Positions 1-11,090 of a stretch of 64,000 nucleotides of DNA are shown here, piece by piece. The stretch covers positions 9,919,001 through 9,983,000 of the forward strand of contig NZ_CP130630.1 in the NCBI RefSeq assembly GCF_030551255.1, given 5' to 3'. A program made the translations under genes and the position numbers. The stretch's first letter is position 1. Every line of letters begins with the position of its first letter. This DNA is from Streptomyces sp. NL15-2K (GTDB lineage Bacteria; Actinomycetota; Actinomycetes; Streptomycetales; Streptomycetaceae). Under the pieces are notes generated by a model that did no database searches, was not told where the DNA came from, and saw only the letters and a list, made by a program, of their open reading frames with translations.

Positions 1-613
1 CGGAACGGCGGCCCCGACGACGTACGAGGGCGAGAACACCACGCATCTGACGGCGGCCGACAAGTGGGGGAACGTCGTCGCCTACACGCTCACCATCGAG
101 CAGACCGGCGGCAGCGGCATCACGGTCCCCGGCCGCGGGTTCATCCTCAACAACGAGTTGACGGACTTCTCCTTCGCCCCGGCCAACCCGGCCGTGCACG
201 ACCCGAACCTGCCGGGTCCGGGCAAGCGGCCGCGCTCGTCCATCTCGCCGACGATCGTGCTCGACCAGCACGACAAGCCGGTGGTGGCGCTGGGTTCGCC
301 CGGTGGCGCGACCATCATCACGACCGTGCTGCAGACGCTGACCGGGTTCCTCGACCGGCGGCTGCCGCTGGTCGACGCGATCGCCGCGCCGCGCGCCAGC
401 CAGCGCAACGTGGCCCAGACCGAGCTCGAACCCGGCCTGTACGGCAGCGAGGTGCGCAAGCAACTGGAGGCCATCGGGCACTCCTTCAAACAGAACCCGG
501 AGATCGGCGCGACCACGGGCGTGCAACGCCTGCCCAACGGCAAGTGGCTGGCCGCCGCCGAGAAGGTACGGCGGGGCGGCGGCTCGGCGATGGTGGTGTA
601 TCCGGCGTCGTAG
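1..613 (+). CDS. ggt: Gamma-glutamyltranspeptidase, C-terminal part (5' end outside window)
   Basis: The reading frame is open from base 2 to the TAG ending at 613. It encodes the small-subunit part of a gamma-glutamyltranspeptidase, which hydrolyses or transfers the gamma-glutamyl group of glutathione and related amides. Near the start is a Thr-Thr-His stretch (ENTTHLTAADKWGN) whose first Thr fits the N-terminal nucleophile exposed by self-cleavage. Downstream are the family's GSGITVPGRGFILNNEL region and the glycine-rich SPGGATIITT oxyanion loop. The large subunit and start codon lie left of the window. It converges on the ClpC-like gene with only about 15 bases between the two stop codons. 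Confidence 0.88.
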   Translation, partial: GTAAPTTYEGENTTHLTAADKWGNVVAYTLTIEQTGGSGITVPGRGFILNNELTDFSFAPANPAVHDPNLPGPGKRPRSSISPTIVLDQHDKPVVALGSPGGATIITTVLQTLTGFLDRRLPLVDAIAAPRASQRNVAQTELEPGLYGSEVRKQLEAIGHSFKQNPEIGATTGVQRLPNGKWLAAAEKVRRGGGSAMVVYPAS

Positions 614-628
614 CGCTGCCGGGTGCGG

Positions 629-3172
<2,544 letters not shown>

Positions 3173-3356
3173 GGCGTTCCCATCCGGCGTCCCTGCGCGG
3201 GCAGGGTCGCCCTCGCTGATCGACGTGCCGGAGTCGGGTAACCCGGGTGGAACCTGGTTACACCTGGGGCGCGCGTTCGTAGAACACCTTCGCACGATCG
3301 GTGGCCGGGGGCACCTCCAGAGAGCCGCCCGCGGCCCCGACAGCGGTACGGACCGG

Positions 3357-4124
3357 TCAGCGTGCCGTCAGGATGCGCGGTCCCGACTCCGTGATCGCCA
3401 CGGTGTGCTCGGCGTGCGCCGCCCGGGAGCCGTCGTTCGTACGCAGGGTCCAGCCGTCCGGCGCCGCGTGGTAGCCGTCCGTGCCGCCGCCGATGACCAT
3501 CGGTTCGATGGCGAGGACCATGCCGTGCCGCAGGGGGAGGCCACGCCCCGGCCGGCCCTCGTTCGGGACCGGCGGGTCCTCGTGCATACGGCGTCCGATG
3601 CCGTGGCCACCGAAGCCGTCCGGGATGCCGTACCCCGCCGCGCGGCACACCGAGCCGATCGCGTGCCCGATGTCGCCGATGCGGTTGCCCACCACCGCCG
3701 CCTCGATGCCCGCGGCGAGCGCCCGCTCGGCCGTCTCGATCAGGCGCAGGTCGGCCGCGCGGGCCCTGCCCACCACGAAGCTGATCGCCGAGTCGCCCGC
3801 CCAGCCGCCCAGCTCGGCGCCGCAGTCGATGGAGACCAGGTCGCCGTCGCGCAGCCGGTAACGCGTCGGGATGCCGTGCACGATCGCGTCGTTCACGGAG
3901 GCGCAGACGACGGCCGGGAAGGCCGTCGGTGCGAACGAGGGCCGGTAGCCGAGGAACGGCGAGCCCGCCCCCGCCTCACGCAGCACGTCGTGCGCCACCT
4001 CGTTCAGCTCCAGCAGGGAGACGCCCACGTCAGCGGCTTTTCGTACGGCCGTCAGGGCGCGGCCGACGACCTGGCCCGCCTCGTACATGGCGTCGATCGA
4101 TGTGTCTGTCTTCAGCTCAACCAT
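3357..4124 (-). CDS. map: Type I methionine aminopeptidase
   Basis: A 255-residue enzyme that removes the initiator methionine from new proteins using two divalent metals. The pita-bread fold motifs are visible: HGIP with its conserved His, the metal ligands in VSIDCGAELGGWAGDSA (two Asp), GGHGIGRRMHEDP (His), AIEPM (Glu) and AEHTVAIT (Glu). The length is normal for a type Ia enzyme without an N-terminal extension. It diverges from a small XRE-type regulator across a 32-bp gap, and its ATG lies 7 bases after a TATAGT hexamer, suggesting a leaderless message. Streptomyces often carry more than one map gene. The dedicated regulator suggests this is a conditional copy rather than the housekeeping one (inference). 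Confidence 0.93.
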   Translation of the reverse strand: MVELKTDTSIDAMYEAGQVVGRALTAVRKAADVGVSLLELNEVAHDVLREAGAGSPFLGYRPSFAPTAFPAVVCASVNDAIVHGIPTRYRLRDGDLVSIDCGAELGGWAGDSAISFVVGRARAADLRLIETAERALAAGIEAAVVGNRIGDIGHAIGSVCRAAGYGIPDGFGGHGIGRRMHEDPPVPNEGRPGRGLPLRHGMVLAIEPMVIGGGTDGYHAAPDGWTLRTNDGSRAAHAEHTVAITESGPRILTAR

Positions 4125-4131
4125 GCCAATT

Positions 4132-4150
4132 ACTATACCGGTATTACAAT
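4132..4150. promoter_or_regulatory. Shared divergent promoter/operator of map and the XRE-type regulator
   Basis: The 32-bp gap contains the perfect palindrome ATACCGGTAT (4135-4144). It is flanked by two back-to-back -10-like hexamers: TATAGT reading left (4137-4132) for map and TACAAT reading right (4145-4150) for the regulator. Each ends 6-7 bases before its start codon, so both messages may be leaderless. The palindrome overlaps or abuts both hexamers, so a bound protein would block both genes. The small HTH protein encoded to the right is the obvious candidate binder. Confidence 0.55.
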
Positions 4151-4156
4151 GACGGC

Positions 4157-4408
4157 ATGGTGCGCACCCCTCTCACCCCCGAAGAGCGCGAACGCGGCGA
4201 GCGGCTCGGCCGGCTGCTGCGTGAGGCCCGCGGCGGCCGCAGCATGACCGACGTCGCGGCGAGCGCCGGAATCTCCGCGGAGACCCTCCGGAAAATCGAG
4301 ACGGGCCGCGCGCCGACGCCGGCGTTCTTCACGGTGGCGGCGCTGGCCCGGGCCCTCGGGCTGTCGATGGACGACTTGGCGGGGCGGTGCGTGCTGGTCG
4401 GGTTGTGA
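4157..4408 (+). CDS. Small XRE-family helix-turn-helix regulator
   Basis: An 83-residue protein that is essentially a single HTH_3 domain. The helix-turn-helix is around residues 28-60, with MTDVAASAGISAETLRKIETGR, followed by the domain's last helices (FFTVAALARALGLSMDDL). There is no sensor domain. The ATG lies 7 bases after a TACAAT hexamer and no Shine-Dalgarno sequence is present, so leaderless translation is likely. Sharing a 32-bp palindromic intergenic region with map, it probably controls itself and map. The ligand or signal cannot be read from the sequence. Confidence 0.85.
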   Translation: MVRTPLTPEERERGERLGRLLREARGGRSMTDVAASAGISAETLRKIETGRAPTPAFFTVAALARALGLSMDDLAGRCVLVGL

Positions 4409-4552
4409 AGCAAGTGCGAAGGCCGCCGCACGTCACGTTTCGGCAGGCCGGGCGTACTATGCGTCCGGTCGGAAAACTTCCTGTAGCGCTCCTGTAACAC
4501 GGCTGGTGTTGCCTTACGGACCGGAGTGCTCCGGTCTGGTGGGAGTTGGGCG

Positions 4553-6949
4553 ATGACTCTGGATCAACTCCCCAGTCAAGTGCGGGAGTTCGCGAACTAC
4601 CTGGACGGCCTGCTGGCACGCCTGGACCAAGGTGCCGGTTGGTGCGGGGTGTTCTGGCAGCGCGACCCGGACGGCATGCAGGCCTGCCTCGACGGGCGTG
4701 AGGTGCCGCCCTGGGACGTCGTGGAGGCGCTGCTGCAGGACCTGGCCGCGCAGTACGGCCCCGGTGGCGCCGGTCCGGAGGTCGAACGCGCCCGCGCCCT
4801 GCACGCCGCCGCGCTCGTCGCGTACGACGCCCGGCCCGGCGGGCGGGACGCCCTCGGTGACCGGTTCGACGTGATGCTCCGCGAGCAGCGGTACGCCGCC
4901 GAACGACAGGCGGAACTGGGCCGGCTGCTCGCCTCCGCCACCACCCAGGAGGCGGCCGACGCCATCCGCCTCGACCTCGCCTGGGCCCGCGACGACCACG
5001 AACGCGCGACCCGCCGCTGCGCCGAACTCCGGTCCCGCCTGGCAGAACTGGACCGACGCTCGACCGAGAACCAGGCACAGACGATCCGACGCGGGCAGGC
5101 CGGGGACGGGGCCGTGTTCCGCGTCGGGGGTGAAGGGGGCGAGGCGGGCCGGGGCGAAGCCGGGGCGCGCGGGGGCGGCTCTTATGGCGCGGGGTCGGGC
5201 GGGCGTGATGCGTACGGTGGGCGGCCGGACGCGCGCGAGTCGTATGGCGGGCAGGCCGGCGTGGGCGGGTCGCGTGGCGTGGGGTCGGGTGGGCGTGAGG
5301 GGTACGGCGGGCGGCCGGATACGCGTGATGCGTATGGCGGGCAGTCGGGCACGCGCGAGTCGCATGGCGTGGGGTCGGATGGGCGCGAGTCGTATGGCGG
5401 GCAGGCCGGCATGGGCGAGTCGCGTGGCCTGGGGTCGGGTGGGCGTGAGGGGTACGGCGGGCGGCCGGATACGCGTGATGCGTACGGCGGGCAGTCGGGC
5501 ACGCGCGAGTCGCATGGCGTGGGGTCGGATGGGCGCGAGTCGTATGGCGGGCAGGCCGGCATGGGCGAGTCGCGTGGCCTGGGGTCGGGTGGGCGTGAGG
5601 GGTACGGCGGGCGACCGGACGCGCGTGATGCGTATGGCGGGCAGTCGAGCACGCGCGAGTCGCATGGCGTGGGGTCGGAGGGGCGTGAGGCGTACGGCGG
5701 GCAGTCGGACGCCCGCGACCTGTACGACAGGCTGCCGAACACGCGCGATACGCACGGTGCGGGGCCGCGCACGCACGAGTCGTACGCCGAGCAGACGGAC
5801 ACACGGGAGTCGTACGGCGAGCGAGCGGGCGGGTACGGCGGGCACGGCGGGTACGGACCCTCCGGCGCGCGAGCCGACACCGGCACCGCAGACCCCTCGT
5901 ACGAGTCCGAGTTCCCCGACATACCGCAGCAGCGCGACGCGCGGTCCGCCGCCGAGGCGACCGCCCGGCGTGAGAGGGAGCGGGCCCGTGGCTGGGCCGC
6001 GGACACGCATGACACCCGCGCGGGCATGCGTGACCCCGGCCACGAGAACTCCGCCCGCCTGTCCGCTCCTGGCACAGCCGCCGACGAGGGGATGACCGGT
6101 CTGCACGGCGGACCTGGTGCCTACGGTCCCGCCCAGGCCACCAACCCGGAGCAGGATCCCCGCTTCCCCGCTCCGGCGGAGCAGGCGCCCGCCCCGCCCC
6201 AGCCGGCCCCCACCTCCAAGCAGCGCAAGCGGCGCCGTGGCAGTGCCCGCTTTGCCGGGATGGTCGAGGAGGAGGCCGCCCCCGTCGTCGTACCGCCGAC
6301 TGCCGTGCCGGATCTGCCCACCGCGCCCGCCGCCACCCGCCGTACCCTCCGCGGGGCCCGGTTCGCCGGGGCCGACAAGTCGGGCGCGCGGCCGGAGCCG
6401 CAGGCCGAGCCGCTGGACACGGCGGACCGGCGGGAGACCGCCGAGACCGTGGAGCGGCTGGTACGGCTGCGTGGCGAGGGCCGCAGCGGTGAGGCGCACG
6501 CCCTGCTGGCCGAGATCGCGTACTGGCCCGCCGCCCGCTACCCGCTGCTCGCCGCCGAGATGCAGCGGGCCGGACTCGGCGCCGACTGGGCGACCCTGCT
6601 GTGGGAGGCCGCCTCGCTGCCCGCCGACCGGCTCGTCGCCGCCGCCGACGCGCTGGTCGAGGCCGGGCGCGGCACCGACGGGGAGCAGATCCTGCGGCAG
6701 GGCGTCGCGCGCCCCGCCGTCGAGATCGGGCAGGCGGTGCTCGCGCTGGCCGCCGACGGCCGCCGCCGCGAGATCCGCGCGCTCCTCGACGCCTACGTCC
6801 GCGTCCGCACCCCGGAGGAGGCCGCCCGCAGCGCCGATCCCGACCCGCAGACGCTGGTCCCGCTCCTGGTGGAGGCCGCCCAGGGTGTCTCGGACGAGCG
6901 CCACTGGGACCTGGTCCACGCCCTGCGGGTCGCCGGACACCCGGCCTGA
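4553..6949 (+). CDS. Repeat-rich hypothetical protein
   Basis: A 798-residue protein of unknown function with three parts. Residues 1-200 are mostly helical and charged (LPSQVREFANYLDGLL; later a coiled-coil-like RRCAELRSRLAELDRR). Residues about 205-440 are glycine-rich tandem repeats. Residues about 630-798 are an alanine-rich helical solenoid-like domain (TVERLVRLRGEGRSGEAHALLAEIA), perhaps TPR-like. The repeat region has short units of the form YGGQxGxRES that combine into a 50-codon (150-bp) macro-repeat recurring at 5,321, 5,471 and 5,621. ATG 4553 begins MTLDQLPSQVREF; the upstream in-frame TTG at 4526 looks unused. There is no signal peptide. A long open antisense frame here is a by-product of the GC-rich repeats. 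Confidence 0.75.
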   Translation: MTLDQLPSQVREFANYLDGLLARLDQGAGWCGVFWQRDPDGMQACLDGREVPPWDVVEALLQDLAAQYGPGGAGPEVERARALHAAALVAYDARPGGRDALGDRFDVMLREQRYAAERQAELGRLLASATTQEAADAIRLDLAWARDDHERATRRCAELRSRLAELDRRSTENQAQTIRRGQAGDGAVFRVGGEGGEAGRGEAGARGGGSYGAGSGGRDAYGGRPDARESYGGQAGVGGSRGVGSGGREGYGGRPDTRDAYGGQSGTRESHGVGSDGRESYGGQAGMGESRGLGSGGREGYGGRPDTRDAYGGQSGTRESHGVGSDGRESYGGQAGMGESRGLGSGGREGYGGRPDARDAYGGQSSTRESHGVGSEGREAYGGQSDARDLYDRLPNTRDTHGAGPRTHESYAEQTDTRESYGERAGGYGGHGGYGPSGARADTGTADPSYESEFPDIPQQRDARSAAEATARRERERARGWAADTHDTRAGMRDPGHENSARLSAPGTAADEGMTGLHGGPGAYGPAQATNPEQDPRFPAPAEQAPAPPQPAPTSKQRKRRRGSARFAGMVEEEAAPVVVPPTAVPDLPTAPAATRRTLRGARFAGADKSGARPEPQAEPLDTADRRETAETVERLVRLRGEGRSGEAHALLAEIAYWPAARYPLLAAEMQRAGLGADWATLLWEAASLPADRLVAAADALVEAGRGTDGEQILRQGVARPAVEIGQAVLALAADGRRREIRALLDAYVRVRTPEEAARSADPDPQTLVPLLVEAAQGVSDERHWDLVHALRVAGHPA
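5180..5760 (+). repeat. In-frame tandem repeats with 150-bp period
   Basis: Units about 30-75 bp long encode YGG...RES-type peptides and build a higher-order period of exactly 150 bp (50 codons). The macro-repeat is nearly identical at 5,321, 5,471 and 5,621 and decays at both ends. The repeats stay in frame, so slippage would change protein length without breaking the gene. Confidence 0.85.
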
Positions 6950-7021
6950 GAGCCGGACGGGCCCCGGCCCGCCACTCCTCTCACCGGCCCGCGACATCCA
7001 CCCGCATCACCGGCCCGTGAC

Positions 7022-7140
7022 TTTCACCCACAGGAGGGTGAAACGTGATCGACTCCGCGGGTTAACGACGATGGTCTTGGCAAGCCTGCCGGGGAGGCTT
7101 ACGTTCGTGCCTCTACGACCTGCGTCTACGGGCGTAGAGG
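7022..7140. promoter_or_regulatory. Inverted repeats upstream of the pyrimidine-catabolic genes
   Basis: Two perfect 8-bp inverted repeats lie in the leader of the first beta-ureidopropionase gene. One is TTTCACCC/GGGTGAAA (7022-7029 with 7036-7043). The other is CCTCTACG/CGTAGAGG (7110-7117 with 7133-7140), which has extra CTACG copies inside. Either could be an operator, with the PucR-family protein encoded at 9,522 the likely binder. This is inference; only the repeats are seen. Confidence 0.4.
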
Positions 7141-7169
7141 CTCTGACGTCACCGTCGAAGGAGCAGCTC

Positions 7170-8012
7170 ATGGCCAACGTCGTACGTGCCGCTCTGGTCC
7201 AGGCCACCTGGACCGGCGACACCGAGTCCATGGTGGCGAAACACGAGGAGCACGCCCGCGAGGCGGCCCGCCAGGGAGCGAAGATCATCGGCTTCCAGGA
7301 AGTCTTCAACAGCCCCTACTTCTGTCAGGTCCAGGACCCGGAGCACTACCGCTGGGCCGAGCCGGTGCCCGACGGGCCGACGACGCGTCGTATGCAAGCG
7401 CTCGCGCGCGAGACGGGCATGGTCGTCGTCGTCCCGGTGTTCGAGGTCGAGCAGTCGGGCTTCTACTACAACACCGCGGCCGTGATCGACGCCGACGGCA
7501 CCGTCCTCGGCAAGTACCGCAAGCACCACATCCCACAGGTCAAGGGCTTCTGGGAGAAGTACTACTTCAAACCGGGCAACATCGGCTGGCCCGTCTTCGA
7601 CACGGCCGTCGGCAAGGTCGGCGTCTACATCTGCTACGACCGCCACTTCCCGGAGGGCTGGCGCCAACTCGGCCTGAACGGCGCCCAGTTGGTCTACAAC
7701 CCGTCCGCCACCCACCGCGGACTCTCCTCCCACCTCTGGCGGCTGGAACAACCCGCGGCGGCCGTCGCCAACGAGTACTTCGTCGCCGCGATCAACCGGG
7801 TGGGCGTCGAGGAGTACGGCGACAACGACTTCTACGGGACGTCGTACTTCGTCGACCCGCGCGGGCAGTTCGTGGGGGAGACCGCCGGCGACAAGGAAGA
7901 GGAACTCGTCATCCGCGACCTCGACTTCGACCTCATCGACGAAGTCCGTCAGCTGTGGGCGTTCTACCGCGACCGACGGCCCGACGCGTACGAAGGACTG
8001 GTGAAGCCGTGA
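7170..8012 (+). CDS. Beta-ureidopropionase (nitrilase superfamily), copy 1
   Basis: A 280-residue carbon-nitrogen hydrolase that would convert N-carbamoyl-beta-alanine (or a related N-carbamoyl amino acid) to beta-alanine, CO2 and ammonia, the third step of reductive pyrimidine breakdown. The nitrilase triad is visible as Glu44 (GFQEVF), Lys118 (YRKHHIP) and Cys155 (YICYDRHFPE). Start ATG 7170 follows a GAAGGAG ribosome site; the frame is open further upstream but non-coding in character. The stop overlaps the GTG of the aminotransferase gene by 4 bases, so the two are translationally coupled. A paralogue, roughly three quarters identical by eye, is encoded at 11,246. Confidence 0.88.
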   Translation: MANVVRAALVQATWTGDTESMVAKHEEHAREAARQGAKIIGFQEVFNSPYFCQVQDPEHYRWAEPVPDGPTTRRMQALARETGMVVVVPVFEVEQSGFYYNTAAVIDADGTVLGKYRKHHIPQVKGFWEKYYFKPGNIGWPVFDTAVGKVGVYICYDRHFPEGWRQLGLNGAQLVYNPSATHRGLSSHLWRLEQPAAAVANEYFVAAINRVGVEEYGDNDFYGTSYFVDPRGQFVGETAGDKEEELVIRDLDFDLIDEVRQLWAFYRDRRPDAYEGLVKP

Positions 8013-9295
8013 CCAAGGACCTGCTGGGACGACACCGGGCCGTCCTCCCCGACTGGCTCGCCCTCTACTACGAGGACCCGCTCGAGATCACCCACGGCGA
8101 GGGCCGGTACGTCTGGGACGCCGGGGGCAACAAGTACCTCGACTTCTTCGGCGGCATCCTCACCACGATGACCGCGCACGCACTGCCCGAGGTGACGAAG
8201 GCGGTGAGCGAGCAGGCCGGGCGGATCATCCATTCGTCCACGCTCTACCTCAACCGGCCGATGGTCGACCTCGCCGAACGCGTCGCCCAGTTGAGCGGCA
8301 TCCCGGACGCCCGCGTCTTCTTCACCACCTCCGGCACCGAGGCCAACGACACCGCCCTGCTGCTCGCGACGACGTACCGGCGCAGCAACACGATCCTGGC
8401 GATGCGCAACAGCTACCACGGGCGCTCCTTCAGCGCGGTCGGCATCACCGGCAACCGCGGCTGGTCGCCGACCTCGCTGTCCCCGCTCCAGACGCTGTAC
8501 GTCCACGGAGGCGTGCGGACGCGCGGACCGTACGCCACCTTGAGCGACGACGACTTCATCGCGGCCTGCGTCGACGATCTGAAGGACCTGCTCGGCCACA
8601 CCCGCCCGCCCGCGGCCCTGATCGCCGAGCCCGTCCAGGGCGTCGGCGGCTTCACCTCACCGCCGGACGGACTGTATGCGGCATTCCGTGAGGTGCTGAA
8701 CGCATACGGGATCCTGTGGATCGCCGACGAGGTGCAGACCGGCTGGGGCCGCACCGGCGACCACTTCTGGGGCTGGCAGGCCCACGGCCAGAACGGCCCT
8801 CCCGACATCCTCACCTTCGCCAAGGGCATCGGCAACGGGATGTCCATCGGGGGAGTCGTCGCCCGCGGCGAGATCATGAACTGCCTGGACGCCAACAGCA
8901 TTTCGACGTTCGGCGGCACCCAGATCACCATGGCGGCGGGCCTCGCCAACCTCACGTACCTGCTGGAGCACGACCTCCAGGGCAACGCCCGGCGCGTCGG
9001 CGGACTGCTCATCGAGCGGTTGCGGGCGGTCGGGGCGCAGATTCCGGAGGTACGGGAGGTCCGCGGGCGCGGGCTGATGATCGGCATCGAGCTGGTGAAA
9101 CCCGGGACCGACCAGGCCGACCCCGAGGCCGCGTCCGCCGTGCTCGAAGCGGCCCGCGCGGGCGGGCTGCTCATCGGCAAGGGCGGCGGCCACAACACCA
9201 GCGCCCTGCGCCTCGCCCCGCCCCTGTCCCTGACCGTCGCGGAGGCCGAGGAAGGCGCCGCGATCCTCGAAGACGCTCTGAGGAGCATCCACTAG
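8009..9295 (+). CDS. Class III PLP-dependent aminotransferase (probably beta-alanine or related omega-amino acid)
   Basis: A 428-residue class III aminotransferase. It has the cofactor-binding SGTEAND loop, IADEVQTGWGRTG, and the Schiff-base lysine Lys272 in TFAKGIGNG. In this setting it most likely moves the amino group of beta-alanine (the beta-ureidopropionase product) to a keto acid, giving malonate semialdehyde. The GTG start overlaps the preceding stop (GTGA). The TAG stop is formed by the CTAG copy that flanks a MITE-like insertion. The C-terminus (EDALRSIH) may therefore have been altered by the insertion, although the domain looks complete. AGXT2-like glyoxylate aminotransferases are an alternative. 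Confidence 0.85.
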   Translation: MTKDLLGRHRAVLPDWLALYYEDPLEITHGEGRYVWDAGGNKYLDFFGGILTTMTAHALPEVTKAVSEQAGRIIHSSTLYLNRPMVDLAERVAQLSGIPDARVFFTTSGTEANDTALLLATTYRRSNTILAMRNSYHGRSFSAVGITGNRGWSPTSLSPLQTLYVHGGVRTRGPYATLSDDDFIAACVDDLKDLLGHTRPPAALIAEPVQGVGGFTSPPDGLYAAFREVLNAYGILWIADEVQTGWGRTGDHFWGWQAHGQNGPPDILTFAKGIGNGMSIGGVVARGEIMNCLDANSISTFGGTQITMAAGLANLTYLLEHDLQGNARRVGGLLIERLRAVGAQIPEVREVRGRGLMIGIELVKPGTDQADPEAASAVLEAARAGGLLIGKGGGHNTSALRLAPPLSLTVAEAEEGAAILEDALRSIH

Positions 9296-9493
9296 TGCCC
9301 CGGCAGGCAACGTTTGCCCGTTGAGGAGCGGCGTCCGGTGCGTGCTCTCGGCGTGCCGGCCGGAAGCCCTCGTACTGGACGTACTTGGGCTTTCGGCCGG
9401 TGCGGCGAGTGGGGGCACCTCCCACGCCTTTAGGGCAGTGGGGGAGCGTGCCGGGCGTCGCGACGGGGCGAACGTTGCCTGTCGGGGCACTAG
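9292..9493. mobile_element. MITE-like element with CTAG target duplication
   Basis: Terminal inverted repeats of 24 bp (9296-9319 and 9466-9489) match at 22 positions; each begins TGCCCCG and contains CAGGCAACGTT. They enclose a 194-bp element with no plausible gene and are flanked on both sides by CTAG (9292-9295 and 9490-9493), the expected target-site duplication. The interior has a GTGGGGGCACCTCCC type stem-loop. The left CTAG supplies the stop codon of the aminotransferase gene, and the right end lies 28 bp before the pucR start codon, so the element forms almost the whole intergenic region. Confidence 0.85.
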
Positions 9494-9521
9494 CACCATT
9501 CCGAGCAAGGGAAAGACCGCC

Positions 9522-11090
9522 ATGACCACCACCTTGGAGACCTGGGAGCCCCTGGAGCCGATCCTGTCGGTCCGGCAGGTCCTCACACTGGAACGGGTCC
9601 TCGCCGGGGAACCCGAGGTGGTGGCCGGCGCGAGCCAGCTCGACCGGGCCGTGCGCTGGGTGCACGTCGCCGAGGCCGCCGACGTGGGCGTGATGCTCAG
9701 CGGCGGCGAGATGGTGCTCACCACCGGGGTGCTGCTCGCCGGCGACGAGAGCGCGCAGGCCGAGTACATCCAGTCCCTGCACCGCGCGGAGGCGGCGGCC
9801 GTCGTCCTGGGCCTGGGGCGGGCGTTTCCCGCCCCGCCGGACGTGATGCGCCGGGCGGCCGAGCGGTGCGGGCTGCCGATGGTCGTCCTCCACCGGCCCT
9901 TCCCCTTCGCCGAGCTGACCGAGGAGGTCCAGGCCCGCCTCGTCCGGCGGAAGTTCGCCGCCGTCAGCCTCTCCGAGTCCGTACGGACCGCGCTCACCGG
10001 ACTCATCACCGGCGGCGCCCCGCTCCAGCGTCTGCTCGACGAGGTCGCCCAGCACAGCGCCTGCCCCGTCGTCGTCACCAACCTCGCCCACCGCGTCCTA
10101 GCCACGGCGGGGGAGCGGCCGGCCGTCGACGACGTGCTGCGCGACTGGGAACGCATCGCCCGCCAGGCCGGCGGCAGCGAGGGCGACGGCTGGATCCGAG
10201 CCGAGCTGACCGGACGCGGGGAGCGGTGGGGCCGGATCGTGCTGTGCGGCTACCGGGGCGACACCGCCACCGGGCGGCTGCTCGCCGACCGGGCCGCCGA
10301 GGCGCTCGTCCTGCACCGCATGCTCGGCGGCAACTCCGCGCACACCTGGGAGGAGCAGTCCGCGCAGAGCCTGCTGACCGACCTGGTCAGCGGGGTCGTA
10401 CCGGCGCGGCAGCTGCTGCCCCGGGCGCGGGCGGCCGGACTGCCGGTCAACCGGCGCACCTTCGTCCCGCTGGTCATCCGCGACGGCGATCCGGCACAAC
10501 TCGAGCGGGTGCTGCGCCTGGTGGGGCTGTCCGGGATCGTCGCCGAGCTCACCGACGGCGCCACCGCCGTGCTGCTGAGCCTGGCCCGGGACCAGGACGC
10601 CTCGGTGCTCGTGGCGAACTTCGCGGCCCGGGTGCGCTCGGAGGCCGCCCGGACGGTGGTGGCCGCCGCCGATCCCCGCATCGCCTGGGACGACGTCCCC
10701 GCCGGACTGCGCGAGGCCAAGCACGTCGCCGACGCCGTGGCCGACTCCTCGGCCGTCCTCGACCTGCCGGCCGTCGTACGCCTCAAGGACGTCCACCTGC
10801 GCGGCCTGATCCGGTTGCTGCGCGACGACCCGCACGTGCAGTCCTTCGCGGAGCGGGAGCTGGACGGGCTGTTGTGCGTGGCCGGCGAGGACCTGCTCGC
10901 CGTCCTGCGGACCTATCTCGCCACCGGCCGCAACAAGTCCCGCACCGCGCAACTCCACCACGTCTCCCGGCCCGCGCTCTACCGCCGGCTGGAAGCGATA
11001 CAGGGCCGGCTCGGCGTCGACCTCGACGACTTCGAGCAGGCCGCCTCGGTGCACATCGCGCTCCTCGCGCACGACGCGCAACAGGGCTGA
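9522..11090 (+). CDS. PucR-family transcriptional regulator
   Basis: A 522-residue PucR-type regulator with three parts: an N-terminal PucR sensor domain (about residues 10-140, starting ILSVRQVLTL), a GGDEF-like middle domain (about 290-400), and a C-terminal PucR helix-turn-helix (LRTYLATGRNKSRTAQLHHVSRPALYRRL, about 465-500). PucR proteins usually control purine or pyrimidine use, which fits the flanking genes. ATG 9522 is chosen because it follows a GGGAAAG site. The frame continues upstream into the MITE and would add 67 spurious residues. Sequences TGAAACATG at 11,088 and 11,119, and TGAAACGTG at 7,039, are candidate binding sites. Confidence 0.88.
   Translation: MTTTLETWEPLEPILSVRQVLTLERVLAGEPEVVAGASQLDRAVRWVHVAEAADVGVMLSGGEMVLTTGVLLAGDESAQAEYIQSLHRAEAAAVVLGLGRAFPAPPDVMRRAAERCGLPMVVLHRPFPFAELTEEVQARLVRRKFAAVSLSESVRTALTGLITGGAPLQRLLDEVAQHSACPVVVTNLAHRVLATAGERPAVDDVLRDWERIARQAGGSEGDGWIRAELTGRGERWGRIVLCGYRGDTATGRLLADRAAEALVLHRMLGGNSAHTWEEQSAQSLLTDLVSGVVPARQLLPRARAAGLPVNRRTFVPLVIRDGDPAQLERVLRLVGLSGIVAELTDGATAVLLSLARDQDASVLVANFAARVRSEAARTVVAAADPRIAWDDVPAGLREAKHVADAVADSSAVLDLPAVVRLKDVHLRGLIRLLRDDPHVQSFAERELDGLLCVAGEDLLAVLRTYLATGRNKSRTAQLHHVSRPALYRRLEAIQGRLGVDLDDFEQAASVHIALLAHDAQQG

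Noticed and set aside
5180..5760. CRISPR-like array
   Set aside because: The repeats are contiguous, in frame and protein-coding, with no unique spacers and no cas genes nearby.
4514..6997. 827-codon open frame on the minus strand opposite the repeat-rich gene
   Set aside because: It is an antisense shadow produced by GC-rich repeats. The plus-strand gene has a better start, codon pattern and domain-like ends.
6117..7169. N-terminal extension of the first beta-ureidopropionase
   Set aside because: The frame is open upstream but crosses another gene. ATG 7170 has a ribosome site and gives the normal family length, equal to copy 2.
9321..9521. 67-residue N-terminal extension of the PucR-family protein
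   Set aside because: The extension is translated MITE sequence; ATG 9522 has a proper ribosome site and starts the known domain.
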